Of a stretch of DNA of 64,000 nt, positions 1 through 10,343 are shown in pieces. Location: contig CM049319.1 in assembly GCA_026874595.1 (NCBI GenBank), positions 6,582,101 through 6,646,100 on the forward strand, written 5' to 3'. Origin of the DNA: Sipunculus nudus. Its lineage: Eukaryota > Annelida > Sipuncula > Golfingiida > Sipunculidae. Position 1 is the first letter of the stretch. The number at the start of each line of letters is the position of its first letter. The notes below the pieces were generated by a model. It made no database searches, was not told the origin of the DNA, and was given only the letters and a program-made list of their open reading frames with translations. The translations under genes were made by a program, and so were the position numbers.

Positions 1-480
1 AAATCCATATACACAAACCATATATGTACAAGTATGACACACGGTATTAAAATATATATATCATAAAATCTGATGCCACAGTTTGACAGAAGTATGATAT
101 ATAATTGTGATAATTTCAGGTTGTGAAGTTCCTAGGCCTCTCTCATCATGTTTGACTGTAAGGGGTCACGGAGTGCTCTGTGTTTCTCCATACCCTGGTG
201 GAATGGTGTTTCACACTTCCTCACACTGCGTAAAAACCCAGCCGGGACGAATCAAGTATGGAGTATGGTATCTCAGAGGAAACACACCCCGTGATTATCT
301 CCCTCATCACGCTCACATCACCTGAATGCCACACCTGTTGTTAATCATTAGTACACACAGGTTATCTGCATCAATGAATGATGCTATATCCTAATACATA
401 ACTAACTAGACATTTCTTGGCACCGCAGGTGCCAGAGTATCCCCAGACATAGTAGGCCCCCCCCCCCTTTATAAATAGAC
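1..480. other. Unassigned left edge
   Basis: No gene recognised. A 72-codon open frame (107-325, +) has mixed codon composition but matches no family I know and has no clear splice sites. A short C run lies near 459-468. It could be an exon or a decayed repeat. Confidence 0.3.
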
Positions 481-539
481 CCCCATTTTTAGCTGCATAT
501 ACTGACACTTGGCATATTTATTGTTTCTTCCATCTAACA

Positions 540-2240
540 ATCCACAATCTTGTTGAAGATGTTGGTCCTGTGACCTTGATCTTTTTAAAGATGTGTCCTG
601 TGACCCTGACCTTTGACCTCATGACCCCAAAATCAATTCTGGTCTTGCTTTTCCAATGGGACATATGCAAGTTAAGTTTGAAATCTATACATCAATAAAG
701 CAGGAATTATCACCCAGAAACTAATTTTTGGACAAATGGCTCCTGTGACCTTCACCTTTGACCTTGTGACCTCAAAATTGATAGTGTTCTTCCTCTCTTG
801 GCAGGAGAACTATATGTGCAATATGAAAGATCTGAGATGAAATGTTTGGCTGAAAATGCATCCACATCTTTTTAGAGATGTGTCCTGTGACCTTTGACCT
901 CATGACCCCAAAATCAATTTGGGTCTTGCTTTTCCAATGGGACATACACAAGTCAAGTTTGAAATCCATACATCAATAAAAGCAGATATTATCATCCAGA
1001 AACTAATTTTTGGACAGATGGCTCCTGTGACCTTCACCTTTGACCTTGTGACCTCAAAATTGATAGTGTTCTTCCTCTCTTGGCAGGTGAACTATATGTG
1101 CAAGATGAAAGATCTGAGATGAATTGTTTAGCTGAAAATGCATCCACAATCTTTTTAAAGAGGTTTCCTGTGACCTTGACCTTTGACCTCATGACCCCAA
1201 AATCAATAAAGGTCTTGCTTTTCCAATGGGTCAAATTCAAGTCAAGTTTGAAATCCATACATCAATAAAAGAAGGAATTATCATCCAGAAACTAATTTTT
1301 GGACAGATGGCTCCTGTGACCTTCACTTTTGACCTTGTGACCTCAAAATTGATAGGGTTCTTCCATCCACTCTTGGCAGGTGAACTATATGTGCAAGATG
1401 AAAGATCTGAGATGAAATGTTTGGCTGAAAATGCATCCACAATCTTTTTAAAGATGCCCTGTGACCTTGATCTTTGACCTCATGACCCCTAAATCAATTT
1501 GGGTCTTGCTTTTCCAATGGGACATATACAAGTCAAGTTTGAAATCCATACATCAATTATGCATCCACAGTCTTTTTAAAGATGCCCTGTGACCTTGATC
1601 TTTGACCTCATGACCCCAAAATCAATTTGGGTCTTGCTTTTCCAATGGGACATATACAAGTCAAGTTTGATATCCATACATCAATAATAGCAGGATTTAT
1701 CATCCAGAAACTAATTTTTGGACAGATGGCTCCTGTGACCTTCACCTAGGACCTTGTGACCTCAAAACTGATAGGGGTCTTCCTCTATTGGCAGATGACT
1801 TACATGTGCAAGATGAAAGGTCTGAGATGAAATGTTTGGCTGAAAATGCATCCACAATCTTTTCAAAGATGTGTCCTGTGACCTTGACCTTTCACCTCAT
1901 GACCCCTAAAATAAATTGGAGTCTTGCTTTTTCAATGGGACATATGTAAGTCAAGTTTGAAATCAATACATCAATAAAAGCAGGAATTATCATCCAGAAA
2001 CTAATTTTTGGACAGATAGCTCCTGTGGCCTTGACCTTTGACCTTGTGACCCCAAAATTTATATGGATCATCCACTATTGGCAAGTGAGCTATATATTCA
2101 AGGTGGAAGACCTAGGATGAAAGTTTGGCTTAAAATGCATCCACAGTATTTTTTAAAATGCTAGTCCAGTGACCTTGACCTTTGAACTCATGACCCTAGA
2201 ACCTATAGGGTTCTTACTTTAGTGGTGGGCCATACATAAG
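540..2240. repeat. Tandem array of ~290-bp units rich in TGACCT half-sites
   Basis: The phrase 'catgacccc' or close variants recurs near 630, 901, 1190, 1481, 1609, 1898 and 2189, giving a period of about 271-291 bp with one shortened unit of about 128 bp. Each full unit has two clusters of TGACCT/TGACCC hexamers. It also has shared blocks reading 'cttttccaatgggacata', 'catccagaaactaattttt' and 'gaaaatgcatccacaatc'. The small open frames on both strands are by-products of the repeat. Perfect TGACCTTTGACCT motifs lie at 607-619, 888-900 and 1177-1189. A related array lies at 26280-27110. Confidence 0.85.
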
Positions 2241-2850
2241 TCATGTTTGAAATCCATATGGCTATCAACACTGGAGATATCAGAAGAGGTGTGTGATTTT
2301 CACCATATATGGCAATATTCAAGGTCAAGGCCACTATCATAGGAAAGGTCATGACCCCAATTTAAATAAACATCATCCCATAACCCATACCTATGTATAT
2401 GCATAATATAAAAGAAATCTGTCCATTAGTTTTTGACTTAAATTGCTCACAGTACTGTAAGGTGGCAATTTTGGGGGTATTAAACGGCACAAAAACAAGT
2501 AAAGAATAATAGGTGGCGCCACCAGTTTCTGGAACATGACAACCCTATCCATGATCTTCCATCAACTTGATTTTGGGATAAATCCATGCAAGATTTCTTG
2601 AGATATTAAAGAATTTGTGTGATTTTCCCCAAAATTGGACCTATTCAAGGTCAAGGACACTCTCCTAGTAAAGGTCATGACCTCATTTTAAATAGGCGTC
2701 GTCCTCTCACCCATATCTATACATATACAAAGTTTGGTAAAGTTCCGTGAAATATTTTTTGGGTTATCGCGCCAACAAGATTTATATGCGGCGGCGGCGG
2801 CGGTGGGACCGGTATGAAAACATTGTATCCCCCGACTTTGTCTGGGGATA
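2241..2850. repeat. Tail of the array: AGGTCA repeats, CGG run and terminal hairpin
   Basis: Two diverged copies of a segment with 'caaggtcaagg' and 'aaaggtcatgacc' lie near 2318-2350 and 2648-2680. They are followed by a short CGG run (about 2789-2802). The end is a hairpin at 2826-2850 with 7-bp arms TATCCCC and GGGGATA around an 11-nt loop. A hairpin closing a repeat block resembles the 3' end of Helitron-type elements, but I did not identify the other end. Confidence 0.5.
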
Positions 2851-3295
2851 TAATTATCTGTTGTTACAGGTAAATCACAGGTATTGCCTCACTTGTAATT
2901 AATTGCTACCATCTCAGCTGACTTTCAAATGAAACCTGACAGGAATCATTTTTTCTACAAACTGTATCAATCATAGATCATCCTGTGTTTTATTTATAAA
3001 TAATAACCCAGATATATTTATAAATGTTTCATTATAAATGGTATAACTATTTATAAACCTGTCCAGGTGTGTACCATGCTGGTTTTAAATTAATGGAAAG
3101 GTGCTTCATGCTGTAAGTGTACATTTTATACATAAACATTTTATTCCATCAAAACTCAATTTGCACTATTTAATTATATGTATATTTTTATATATTACAT
3201 ATAAATTAATTGGTACACACCGATCCCTCCCCCAAACCAGCTTTTTAATTCGATTATATGCTTATAATAAATATATGCACAAACCATACAGCATT
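2851..3295. other. AT-rich intergenic stretch
   Basis: Nothing recognisable. It is AT-rich with scattered 'tttataaat' words and no exon-like open frame. Confidence 0.4.
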
Positions 3296-3530
3296 TGATG
3301 TATTATCTGAATATCTCATCTCATGTTACAGCCTTACAGTTTTATAATGTGAGCCATTCTACTAGCTGGCTAACCACAGGGTTCTGTGACTGGCAGTCAG
3401 CCATATGGCAACAGTAAAAACAGTTGTTCACTGTTAGAGTCATATTATCTGGTGAATGAATCAGCCAGGCAGTATGCGTTCAAAACTGTCATCATCCTAC
3501 CTGGTTTCTACACCTGTGTCAGTACTGTGT
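3296..3530 (+). repeat. Dispersed repeat, inverted copy at 12796-13030
   Basis: About 235 bp here is the reverse complement of 12796-13030 with moderate divergence. Shared blocks include 'gtgactggcagtcagcca', 'aaaacagttgttcactgtta', 'attatctggtgaatgaatca' and 'cctacctggtttctacacct'. A further partial repetition of the 'tcatcctatctggtgtccac' block lies near 3610. The open frame covering this stretch is probably not a gene. Confidence 0.7.
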
Positions 3531-3674
3531 CATATTCTGACCTATATCTGCTTATGAAGTTTGCACTGGTTTTTTTTTCACCTCAGTATAATCTTTGTCC
3601 ACACTGTCATCATCCTATCTGGTGTCCACATCTCTCTAAATGCATTATAATTAATATATATATATATATAAATA

Positions 3675-4885
3675 CAGTGGAACCCCGCCTTGCGACCACC
3701 CCACAATTGCGACCACCCCACAATTACGACCATTTTGCTTGGTCCCGAATTTTTTTTAGTTTATTTATGTTTAAAAATGATTCAAAATTACGACCACCCA
3801 AGAATTCAGAATTACGACCAGATTTCCTGGCCCCAGCGCTAATGGGACCTCGCTAATGCGACCACTGCCGAGAAGTACTGAAACAACATTTGCAACGAGT
3901 CAATGGCTGCGTCTTGTCACAGGCGCCTTAACGAAAGATCAAAGCGGGTAACAAGGTTTCTTAACCCGAGTGTTAATCTGGTTCCGCATATATTCCCGAC
4001 TCGGAGACTCGTTGAGGTGTAGGTTATAGATCAAAGAGGGTAACCATTGGCCTGATTACTTAATGAGCCGGTCTGACCTGGGGTCAGATGCTAATTGCTT
4101 CTCACTGATCATCTGTATTACAGCTACCCTAAGTGGGGGGTTGCGGGCTTAATATTTCAACTCATCACATATTGTTCGATCCTCATTGGTAAAATTAACG
4201 TCCTAGTTAATCCTAAATGTGTTCATACCTTACTGACACTGAGTATTGAGCAGTCAGTAAAATGTATAAATAAAGCTTGCATGGGGGGAAAATCCCTCAC
4301 ATTAAATTGCCATTTCTGATAGATCATTGTCAGTTTTTTTTCTACTGGTTAAGTTTGCATTTACTAGTAAATTGCTTGCTGATAGGCAAACATGCCTCTG
4401 AAAGAGCTCTCCTTGCAGGATAAAGTGGCGTTAATCAAAGCGGCAACACCACGCGCAGTCAGCACCAAATGGCTCAGCAGTTTAGCGTTGGGAAAACTCA
4501 AGTGCACGCAATATATACTCAAGCGGAAGGCTAAATATATGACAGCCACGTATTATGTTCAATATGCATTCAGTATGTTGTAATCGTATTGCCTTAGTGT
4601 TATTATTTGTTAATCATCAGTAACGACGTATGTGTACATGTATATTAATTTTCATCATGAATAAATATGTTCAGCTACACACAAAAAAACATTCAAAATA
4701 AGGGTCCTCCGCTAGGTGAAATATTTTGTTATAATTCACATTAAAGATATGCAATAGTGTACTCTGATACACATTAAATATCATCGTGTTATATGCGACC
4801 ACGGTAAGAGTTTCACAAATACGACCACCCCCAAATTACGACCACTTTGCTCAGTCCCCAGGGTGGTCGTAATTGTGGGGTTCCA

Positions 4886-4888
<3 letters not shown>
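3675..4888 (+). mobile_element. pogo/Tigger-like DNA transposon (decayed, 1.2 kb)
   Basis: The ends are inverted: the left begins CAGTGGAACCCC and the right ends GGGGTTCCACTG. 'acgaccacc' words are repeated inside both termini. A TA dinucleotide flanks each side (3673-3674 and 4889-4890), the Tc1/mariner-pogo target duplication, here inside a TA microsatellite. The interior keeps only an N-terminal transposase fragment (4392-4583). The length is far below that of an autonomous pogo element, so this copy is internally deleted. Confidence 0.8.
4392..4583 (+). pseudogene. Truncated pogo/Tigger transposase, N-terminal DNA-binding segment
   Basis: The 63-residue frame starts MPLKELSLQDKVALIKAA and contains GKLKCTQYILKRKAKYM. 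This is the layout of the CENP-B/pogo N-terminal helix-turn-helix: an 'xLxLxDKVxxIKAA' first helix, then a 'G..xxxxxILKRK' recognition segment. In intact elements this domain binds the terminal inverted repeats and is followed by a second HTH and a DDE catalytic domain. Neither follows here; the frame stops after the first domain. It sits inside TA-flanked inverted repeats of matching type, which supports the call. The residues between the two helices do not fit the family well, so mutations have probably accumulated. It is a relic, not a working transposase. Confidence 0.7.

Positions 4889-4963
<75 letters not shown>
4889..4963. repeat. (TA)n microsatellite
   Basis: About 37 uninterrupted TA units. 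It joins the pogo-like element to the Penelope-like element and may have been the insertion target of both. Confidence 0.95.
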
Positions 4964-4965
<2 letters not shown>

Positions 4966-5057
4966 CAGAAAGGGTTTGATTGCCATTCCAGGATCAAAGT
5001 GCTCGATACATAAAGTAGAGCTGCTGTAAGTTTATAAAAATGCATCAATGCATAAAT

Positions 5058-5106
5058 GTCACTACCCGCAGGTTTTGTGCGCACTGCGTGGCACTCATCA
5101 GGTGAC
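5058..5106 (-). ncRNA. Hammerhead ribozyme-like motif, left arm
   Basis: The - strand is identical to the motif at 6734-6782: GTCAC, CTGATGA, a long stem II closed by GTGC/GCAC, an A-rich core, a short CC-tgcg-GG stem III, TA, then GTGAC. The core has AAAA where an active hammerhead has GAAA. Confidence 0.65.
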
Positions 5107-5154
5107 TGAATGGGGTTGGTTTGTGTTCATGTGTGGGTGCGTGTGCGAGATTAT

Positions 5155-5622
5155 TTACGGTTGGCTGGTTTTTGCTGTATGATGCCTGCAAGTGTTAAGT
5201 AATTCACTTCGTTTATTAAGGAGTGGCGTTCTTTTGTAAGTCATAATTTGTAGCTTTTCTTGTTCACATAGGTTACACCTGTTATTCATTGTTGTTGTAG
5301 TTGACTTAGCTATAATAGACCATGTGATACTGTGTGAGGTGCCTTGGCGTTTCAGTTTCCAAATATACTTTGATAGTTCTGTTTCTGTTTCATACTTCTC
5401 GTATTTAAACGACTTCTTGTGGTTCGCATAGCAGCTTTTAAAAGTATTTCCTGTGTTTCCTATGTATGAGACGGTCCCGTTATTTGTAGTTATATCAGCT
5501 TTGTAAACAACACTTGTTGTTAGGCAGTCGCCGTTCAGTGGACATTCTCCTTAGTTCCTGCAGTTGCAAGCTCGCTTGGGTTGGTGGTTCGATGTTTGTT
5601 GTAGAACTTTTTGGTTGTGGTT
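5155..5622 (-). pseudogene. Penelope-like GIY-YIG endonuclease, left arm, with internal stop
   Basis: The - strand encodes the same endonuclease region as the right arm. It is contiguous with the upstream linker ([20 protein letters not shown] then [16 protein letters not shown]). It breaks at a TAA directly after the CNCRN motif, where the right arm has a lysine codon. The remaining sequence continues in frame to the same terminal stop. The arm is therefore a single-base-disabled copy, otherwise almost identical to the right arm. Confidence 0.75.
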
Positions 5623-6217
5623 TCTAATGATGCTGCCCAGATTTGGGAGACAGCTGTAGCTGACTTTTATAGTGTTTCTGTTGAAGAGTTTGTGAAGAGG
5701 GCTGCCGGGTGGGAAATGTTTGTCAATCAGGCGCAGGAACATTTTTCCGACGTTTGTTTTTACGCTCTTGCAGAAAGGGGGGTTGAACCATATGATGTTT
5801 CTTCTCCGTTTATTCTTCTGTTTGTTCTAATGATGCTGCCCAGATTTGGGAGACAGCTGTAGCTGACTTTTATAGTGTTTCTATTGAAGAGTTTTTGAAG
5901 AGGGCTGCAGGGTGGGAAATGTTTGTCAATCAGGCGCAGGAACATTTTTCCGACGTTTGTTTTTACGCTCTTGCAGAAAGGGGGGTTGAACCATATGATG
6001 TTTATTCTCTGTTTATTCTTCTGTTTGTTCTAATGATGCTGCCCAGATTTGGGAGACAGCTGTAGCTGACTTTTATAGTGTTTCTATTGAAGAGTTTTTG
6101 AAGAGGGCTGCCGGGTGGGAAATGTTTGTCAATCAGGCGCAGGAACATTTTTCCGACGTTTGTTTTTACGCTCTTGCAGAAAGGGGGGTTGAACCATATG
6201 ATGTTTCTTCTCCGTTT
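5623..6217 (-). repeat. Three tandem 203-bp units encoding the Penelope RT-endonuclease linker
   Basis: The phrase 'gatgctgcccag' recurs at 5629, 5832 and 6035, an exact 203-bp period. Each unit encodes on the - strand [18 protein letters not shown] and [15 protein letters not shown], a conserved Penelope-like motif block. 203 is not a multiple of three, so successive units are in different frames; the last unit also reads [15 protein letters not shown]. The array fills the centre of the large inverted repeat. Confidence 0.85.
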
Positions 6218-6685
6218 AACCACAACCAAAAAGTTCTACAACAAACATCGAACCCCCAACCCAAGGGAGCTTGCAACTGCAGGAATAAAGGAGAATGTCC
6301 ACTGAAAGGCGACTGCCTAACAACAAGTGTTGTTTACAAAGCTGATATAACTACCAATAACGGGACTGTCTCATACATAGGAAACACAGGAAATACATTT
6401 AAAAGCCGCTATGCGAACCACAAGAAGTCGTTTAAATACGAGAAGTATGAAACAGAAACAGAACTATCAAAGTATATTTGGAAACTGAAACGCCAAGGCA
6501 CCTCACACAGTATCACATGGTCTATTATAGCTAAGCCAACTACAACAACAATGAATAACAGGTGTAACCTATGTGAACAAGAAAAGCTACAAATTATGAC
6601 TTACAAAAGAACGCCACTCCTTAATAAACGAAGTGAATTACTTAACACTTGCAGGCATCATACAGCAAAAACCAGCCAACCGTAA
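6218..6685 (+). CDS. Penelope-like element GIY-YIG endonuclease domain (C-terminal fragment)
   Basis: The domain would nick target DNA to prime reverse transcription of the element. Within the open frame 6098-6685 the Penelope-derived part begins at about 6218. Visible in order are [12 protein letters not shown], a Cys cluster [21 protein letters not shown], the GIY-YIG-type [38 protein letters not shown], a second Cys pair CNLCEQEK, and [14 protein letters not shown]. These match the endonuclease half of Penelope-like retroelements. The reverse transcriptase half is missing, and the start of the open frame (6098-6217) is spacer read in the wrong direction. It therefore cannot be a functional protein alone. 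The matching left arm carries a stop; this arm does not. Confidence 0.85.
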   Translation, partial: NHNQKVLQQTSNPQPKGACNCRNKGECPLKGDCLTTSVVYKADITTNNGTVSYIGNTGNTFKSRYANHKKSFKYEKYETETELSKYIWKLKRQGTSHSITWSIIAKPTTTTMNNRCNLCEQEKLQIMTYKRTPLLNKRSELLNTCRHHTAKTSQP

Positions 6686-6733
6686 ATAATCTCGCACACG
6701 CACCCACACATGAACACAAACCAATCCCATTCA

Positions 6734-6782
6734 GTCACCTGATGAGTGCCACGCAGTGCGCACAAAACCTGCGGGTAGTGAC
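6734..6782 (+). ncRNA. Hammerhead ribozyme-like motif, right arm
   Basis: GTCAC (6734-6738) pairs with GTGAC (6778-6782) as stem I. CTGATGA (6739-6745) is the conserved box. Stem II (6746-6763) pairs GTGC with GCAC and CAC with GTG around a GCA loop, with one bulged C. AAAA (6764-6767) follows, then CC-tgcg-GG as a minimal stem III. TA (6776-6777) would place cleavage after A6777. Hammerhead motifs are known in pseudo-LTRs of Penelope-like elements. The position normally held by the catalytic G12 reads A in both arms, so activity is doubtful. Confidence 0.7.
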
Positions 6783-6809
6783 ATTTATGCTTTGATGCAT
6801 TTTTATAAA

Positions 6810-6811
<2 letters not shown>

Positions 6812-6867
<56 letters not shown>

Positions 6868-6872
6868 TATAT
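6812..6872. repeat. (TA)n microsatellite
   Basis: A TA run with a few interruptions abuts the right end of the Penelope-like element, mirroring the run at its left end. Confidence 0.9.
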
Positions 6873-7296
6873 ACTGTGGTTGGCTTCATATTTGCGAGGT
6901 TAAAATTTTCACTTTTCAGTGTCTTGCTAAGGTTAAATTTTCTCAAACTCACCTTACAAAAGACCTTCACAGTGTGTAACCATTATTATATTTATTTATT
7001 ACTTTATTAGAAGTGAGCAAAATCTTATAAATTACACAGAGACTCAATGAAAATATTATGGAAAATTTTATCATTCATTAACAGCAGGTAATTTGAAAGA
7101 TTTTATATCATTTATAATAGCAATCTGCGAATATTAACAAGATATATTATTATTCTTTTATCATCCTTTAACCTTTCAACTTGCCTTCCATGATGGAATC
7201 TCTTATTCAGAAAGGCTTGATTCAAGTTTGGCCATTATTCCCCTTTCACAAATATTGCGAATTTGAAACCCTCAAGAACAAAAAGACAACCACAGT
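6873..7296. mobile_element. Candidate MITE with ACTGTGGTTG termini
   Basis: The left end reads ACTGTGGTTG and the right end CAACCACAGT. Just inside each end is a similar 'GAGG..TT.AAATT..C' block in inverted orientation. The length is 424 bp with no coding content. I could not define a convincing target duplication. Confidence 0.4.
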
Positions 7297-7980
7297 TATT
7301 CCCAGGAAAAAATGAGAATTCTCTTTCTTTCTGGAAAAACACGAATCAAATCATTTTATCTCGTGATTCTCATTTTTTCCAGGAAAATTGATAATTCTGG
7401 TTTTCCAAAGGAACAACAGGAATTCTCATTTTTTTCGGAATTAAATTTATTGTCAAATGGTTTCTTCTGTAGGTATGGAAGGTTCATAAAATGATATTAA
7501 CACCAATTTTGTTTCTGTGAAAGAACCTTGCTTTTATTTGATAGTTATTTAAATGATTGCAATAATGAAAGAAACAAAAGGAATTGGATAATATAATACT
7601 TTTTTTCAACTTGCCATAGTATCCATCTCACTTTATATATAGAATTCAATTTTTGTGTTATGTCATTTTATAATAAATATATGAGAGATAGATACCTTAG
7701 TTTATTTTTTAAACAAGAATCAAGATAAACATAACTTTTTTTATGATAAAAGTAAGAGTTAAAAGCTGGCATGGAATGACTCCTATTCCTTCCAGGATAA
7801 ATGGGAATTCTCATTTATCCCAGGTTTGAGTTTCAAATGGGAATTCCAGTGTCTCCAAAGAAGAATAAAAATGGTCATTTTTCCAAGGAAGAAAGAGAAT
7901 TTCCTTTCTACCCAGGAAGATTCTGGATCTTGAATTGTCTCAGGTTCTCATTCTTCTCTCAACATATTATATATAGTGAG
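7297..7980. repeat. Segment with recurring GAATTCTCATTT/CCAGGA words
   Basis: Short words such as 'gagaattctc', 'ggaattctcatt' and 'tcccagg' recur around 7300-7450 and again at 7780-7960, separated by plain AT-rich sequence. No gene is seen. The pattern looks like a degenerate dispersed repeat. Confidence 0.4.
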
Positions 7981-7990
7981 AAAGAGAAAC

Positions 7991-7992
<2 letters not shown>

Positions 7993-8029
<37 letters not shown>
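7993..8029. repeat. (GA)n microsatellite
   Basis: About 17 GA units. Confidence 0.9.
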
Positions 8030-8032
<3 letters not shown>

Positions 8033-9600
8033 TGCAAACTTGCAATTACAAATTAGTGCATGACAGTGTTTTTGTTTAAATATCTATACAGGCACATATT
8101 AGACATGTTACAGTTAAACAATTCCTCTTCTTCACTGAGAGGTATTAATACAGAAGTGCCAGTAATAGAGAGGTGCCTGTATGGATCAGTTTCCTGGTAA
8201 TACATATATGCTAAATAAACAGGCAATAAAGGTAATAAATATTCTTGGATGTACATTAATTAGTAGAGGTATATTTGAAGTAGCCAAGCTGTCAAGGTAA
8301 CTGATATATGTGATGATTAGTATTGGTATGTACACAGAAAACAACCAGTTATAATATCACATTCCCAACTGTACTGTAGTGTACAGCCAAGTGTCTCTGC
8401 TCCAAGTCATCATTCAAGCTTAGTGAGACAGGAGCACAGCAAGTACTTACTAACTGTATAAAATGAGAAGTCAATATTTAAATGAAGCCAGGCACCAAGG
8501 CAGCCACAGAAAGTCATATTGACAAACGTGTCTTGGTGTTGACTTCTCAGCCCTTTTCATCCAGACCAACTGCATACCACACAGGCCAATATTACAAGAA
8601 TGTGTACCGCCTACAGTGAAACACATCAATGTAAAACACTGCATGTATACATCCATCATAGCTTCATTTTTAGCACTGCAAGGTAGCTATATAGAAATCA
8701 AATGTGTAACTCAAAATGCTTACCTGTACTGTATTATAAAGCTATGTATCTAAAAAGGTTTAAAAATAGGCCTGTGAATGGCAAGGGGCCTTTGAATTGA
8801 TTGAGTTTATCAATTATTTGCCTTCGGTTTGGTTCTTGATTCAATAATTAACTCAGCAGTAATTTTAGACTTTCTTTTGAATGAAACAAATATTTAACTA
8901 GAGCGGATGTTAAGTCATTGTAGCATGTAAAGGAACAACTAATGCAGCTTGCCTTCTGTTTGTAGCTGCTATTTTTGTTTCTCTGCAAGTGGAGCAGTTT
9001 TCTGGCAAGTAGTAAAGGGAGCCGCTGCTTTGATCATATGATAGATCATCAACAGCATACCAGTAAACGATGATCGATTATAAGTCACTTTTGGAAAGTG
9101 TTTTGAATCAGTTGTAGTTTCATGATCAACCTTCAGTAAAAGTTGGTTAACCTCTAGGAGCATGAAATTTCTGATCAAATAAAGACCTCTGAATTCTCTC
9201 AATTGATATATATATAGGCCTATGTTATTGGCTAATATATCTAATAAATTGATATATAAACCTACATGTTTTTATAGTTAACTTAGGATGTGAATCTATT
9301 ATTAAAATCAGATTGTTCTAAAGTTTGTTCCCATAAATGTTATGGAGAGGTACCTTCTACCATTATAAAGCCTTACCTTAAATGTGAAAACTCTGTATTT
9401 GATTATGACAATGCATGATCTATCATCAGATCGTCTGCATCAGCCAATTAATCATCGATTATATAATCGATCATCGGTCCCAACACTACTGGCAAAATTT
9501 GAAAAGTTCTAGATCTTGATCACATATGGAGTATGCAAATTTACAGTCTTAACATCACAGCTTGCTCCGTCAAAGTTAAGAGCTCACTGAGGGGTTTGGG
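8030..9600. other. Non-coding stretch, no gene recognised
   Basis: No exon-like frame could be supported. The part from 9060 to 9490 contains several ATCGATTA-type words, ending in a 'taatcatcgattatataatcgatcatcggtcccaacactac' block like that near 63540-63900. This suggests a diverged hAT-like terminal repeat. Confidence 0.35.
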
Positions 9601-10110
9601 TAGTGTCATATCGACCCTCTGGCATAACGACCAGATTACTGGCGCTATAGTGTCATTACATCAAAGTCTGAGGAACGCATTTTAAGGCCTTATGAAGATA
9701 CAAAAATTTTTGTCATTTTCTGGTAACACTTCATTCCCTATGGGTACACTGTCAATCAACATAAACCAGACCAATCATTAGCATTTTTTGTTTACTTTCT
9801 AATAATACCAAATATGAGCGAGAAAAGTTCCTGTTAAACCCATGACAGTGGTAAACCCCTCGGCATGTTTGTTGAATTTATGACCACATGAACACAAGCA
9901 TGGCTCGCACGTTTTACAGGACGCAGGCAGCTTGCAGGCAGTACAGGAAATGACCCGTGTCCATGGAGACAGTGTTACAATTTGGGTTGTGAGCTCACAA
10001 GTATACTATTGTGTTTATTCATCATACTTTGCATAATATTGAGATTATGAGCCGTTTACCACAATATGAATGCAACCTGATGCAAGACCACTGCGATACA
10101 TTCCTCGATA
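9600..10110 (+). repeat. Diverged dispersed repeat, direct copy at 15190-15620
   Basis: Shared order of blocks: 'gtcattttctggtaacac' against 'gtcattttgacaccacc', 'gggtacactgtca' against 'aggtaccctgtca', 'cataaaccagac' against 'aataaaccagac', then 'atgtttgttgaattt' against 'catttgttgaattt', and 'ccgtttaccaca' against 'ctgtttaccaca'. Divergence is substantial, so this is an old repeat. Confidence 0.5.
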
Positions 10111-10343
10111 TTACTAATATCACAACTCGAGTATGCTTACCAGCTCAATTTTCCTATTGCCTACTGAGTCAAGTTGTCACATCGAGGGGTTTGGGATGGG
10201 ACATGCTAAAAATTGAAAAGGAATGTATTCTGAGGTTAATAATCAATTACAATTTAATCGAGGGATTGCAATTCAATGCACCATTTATTCGTCACATCTC
10301 CATATACACAATTAAATTATGGATTTATGAGGCTTCCTTATAA

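Larger units (their letters stand above)
4964..6810. mobile_element. Penelope-like retroelement in inverted-repeat (fold-back) form
   Basis: Positions 5030-5622 and 6218-6810 are inverted copies of each other, each exactly 593 bp and nearly identical. The 595-bp spacer between them (5623-6217) is a threefold tandem repeat. Each arm encodes the C-terminal GIY-YIG endonuclease region of a Penelope-like element reading outward, then a tail with a hammerhead-like motif. The spacer encodes, on the - strand, the conserved linker between reverse transcriptase and endonuclease ([32 protein letters not shown]). No reverse transcriptase core is present. Positions 4964-5029 extend the left tail only. 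Penelope-like elements are known for inverted and tandem pseudo-LTR arrangements. Confidence 0.85.

Noticed and set aside
3386-3856. 156-codon + strand frame
   Set aside because: It runs across a dispersed repeat, a TA run and a transposon end; no domain.
4851-5084. Ile/Tyr-rich frames over TA runs, also at 6756, 30267, 39917 and 40265
   Set aside because: Artefacts of (TA)n microsatellites.
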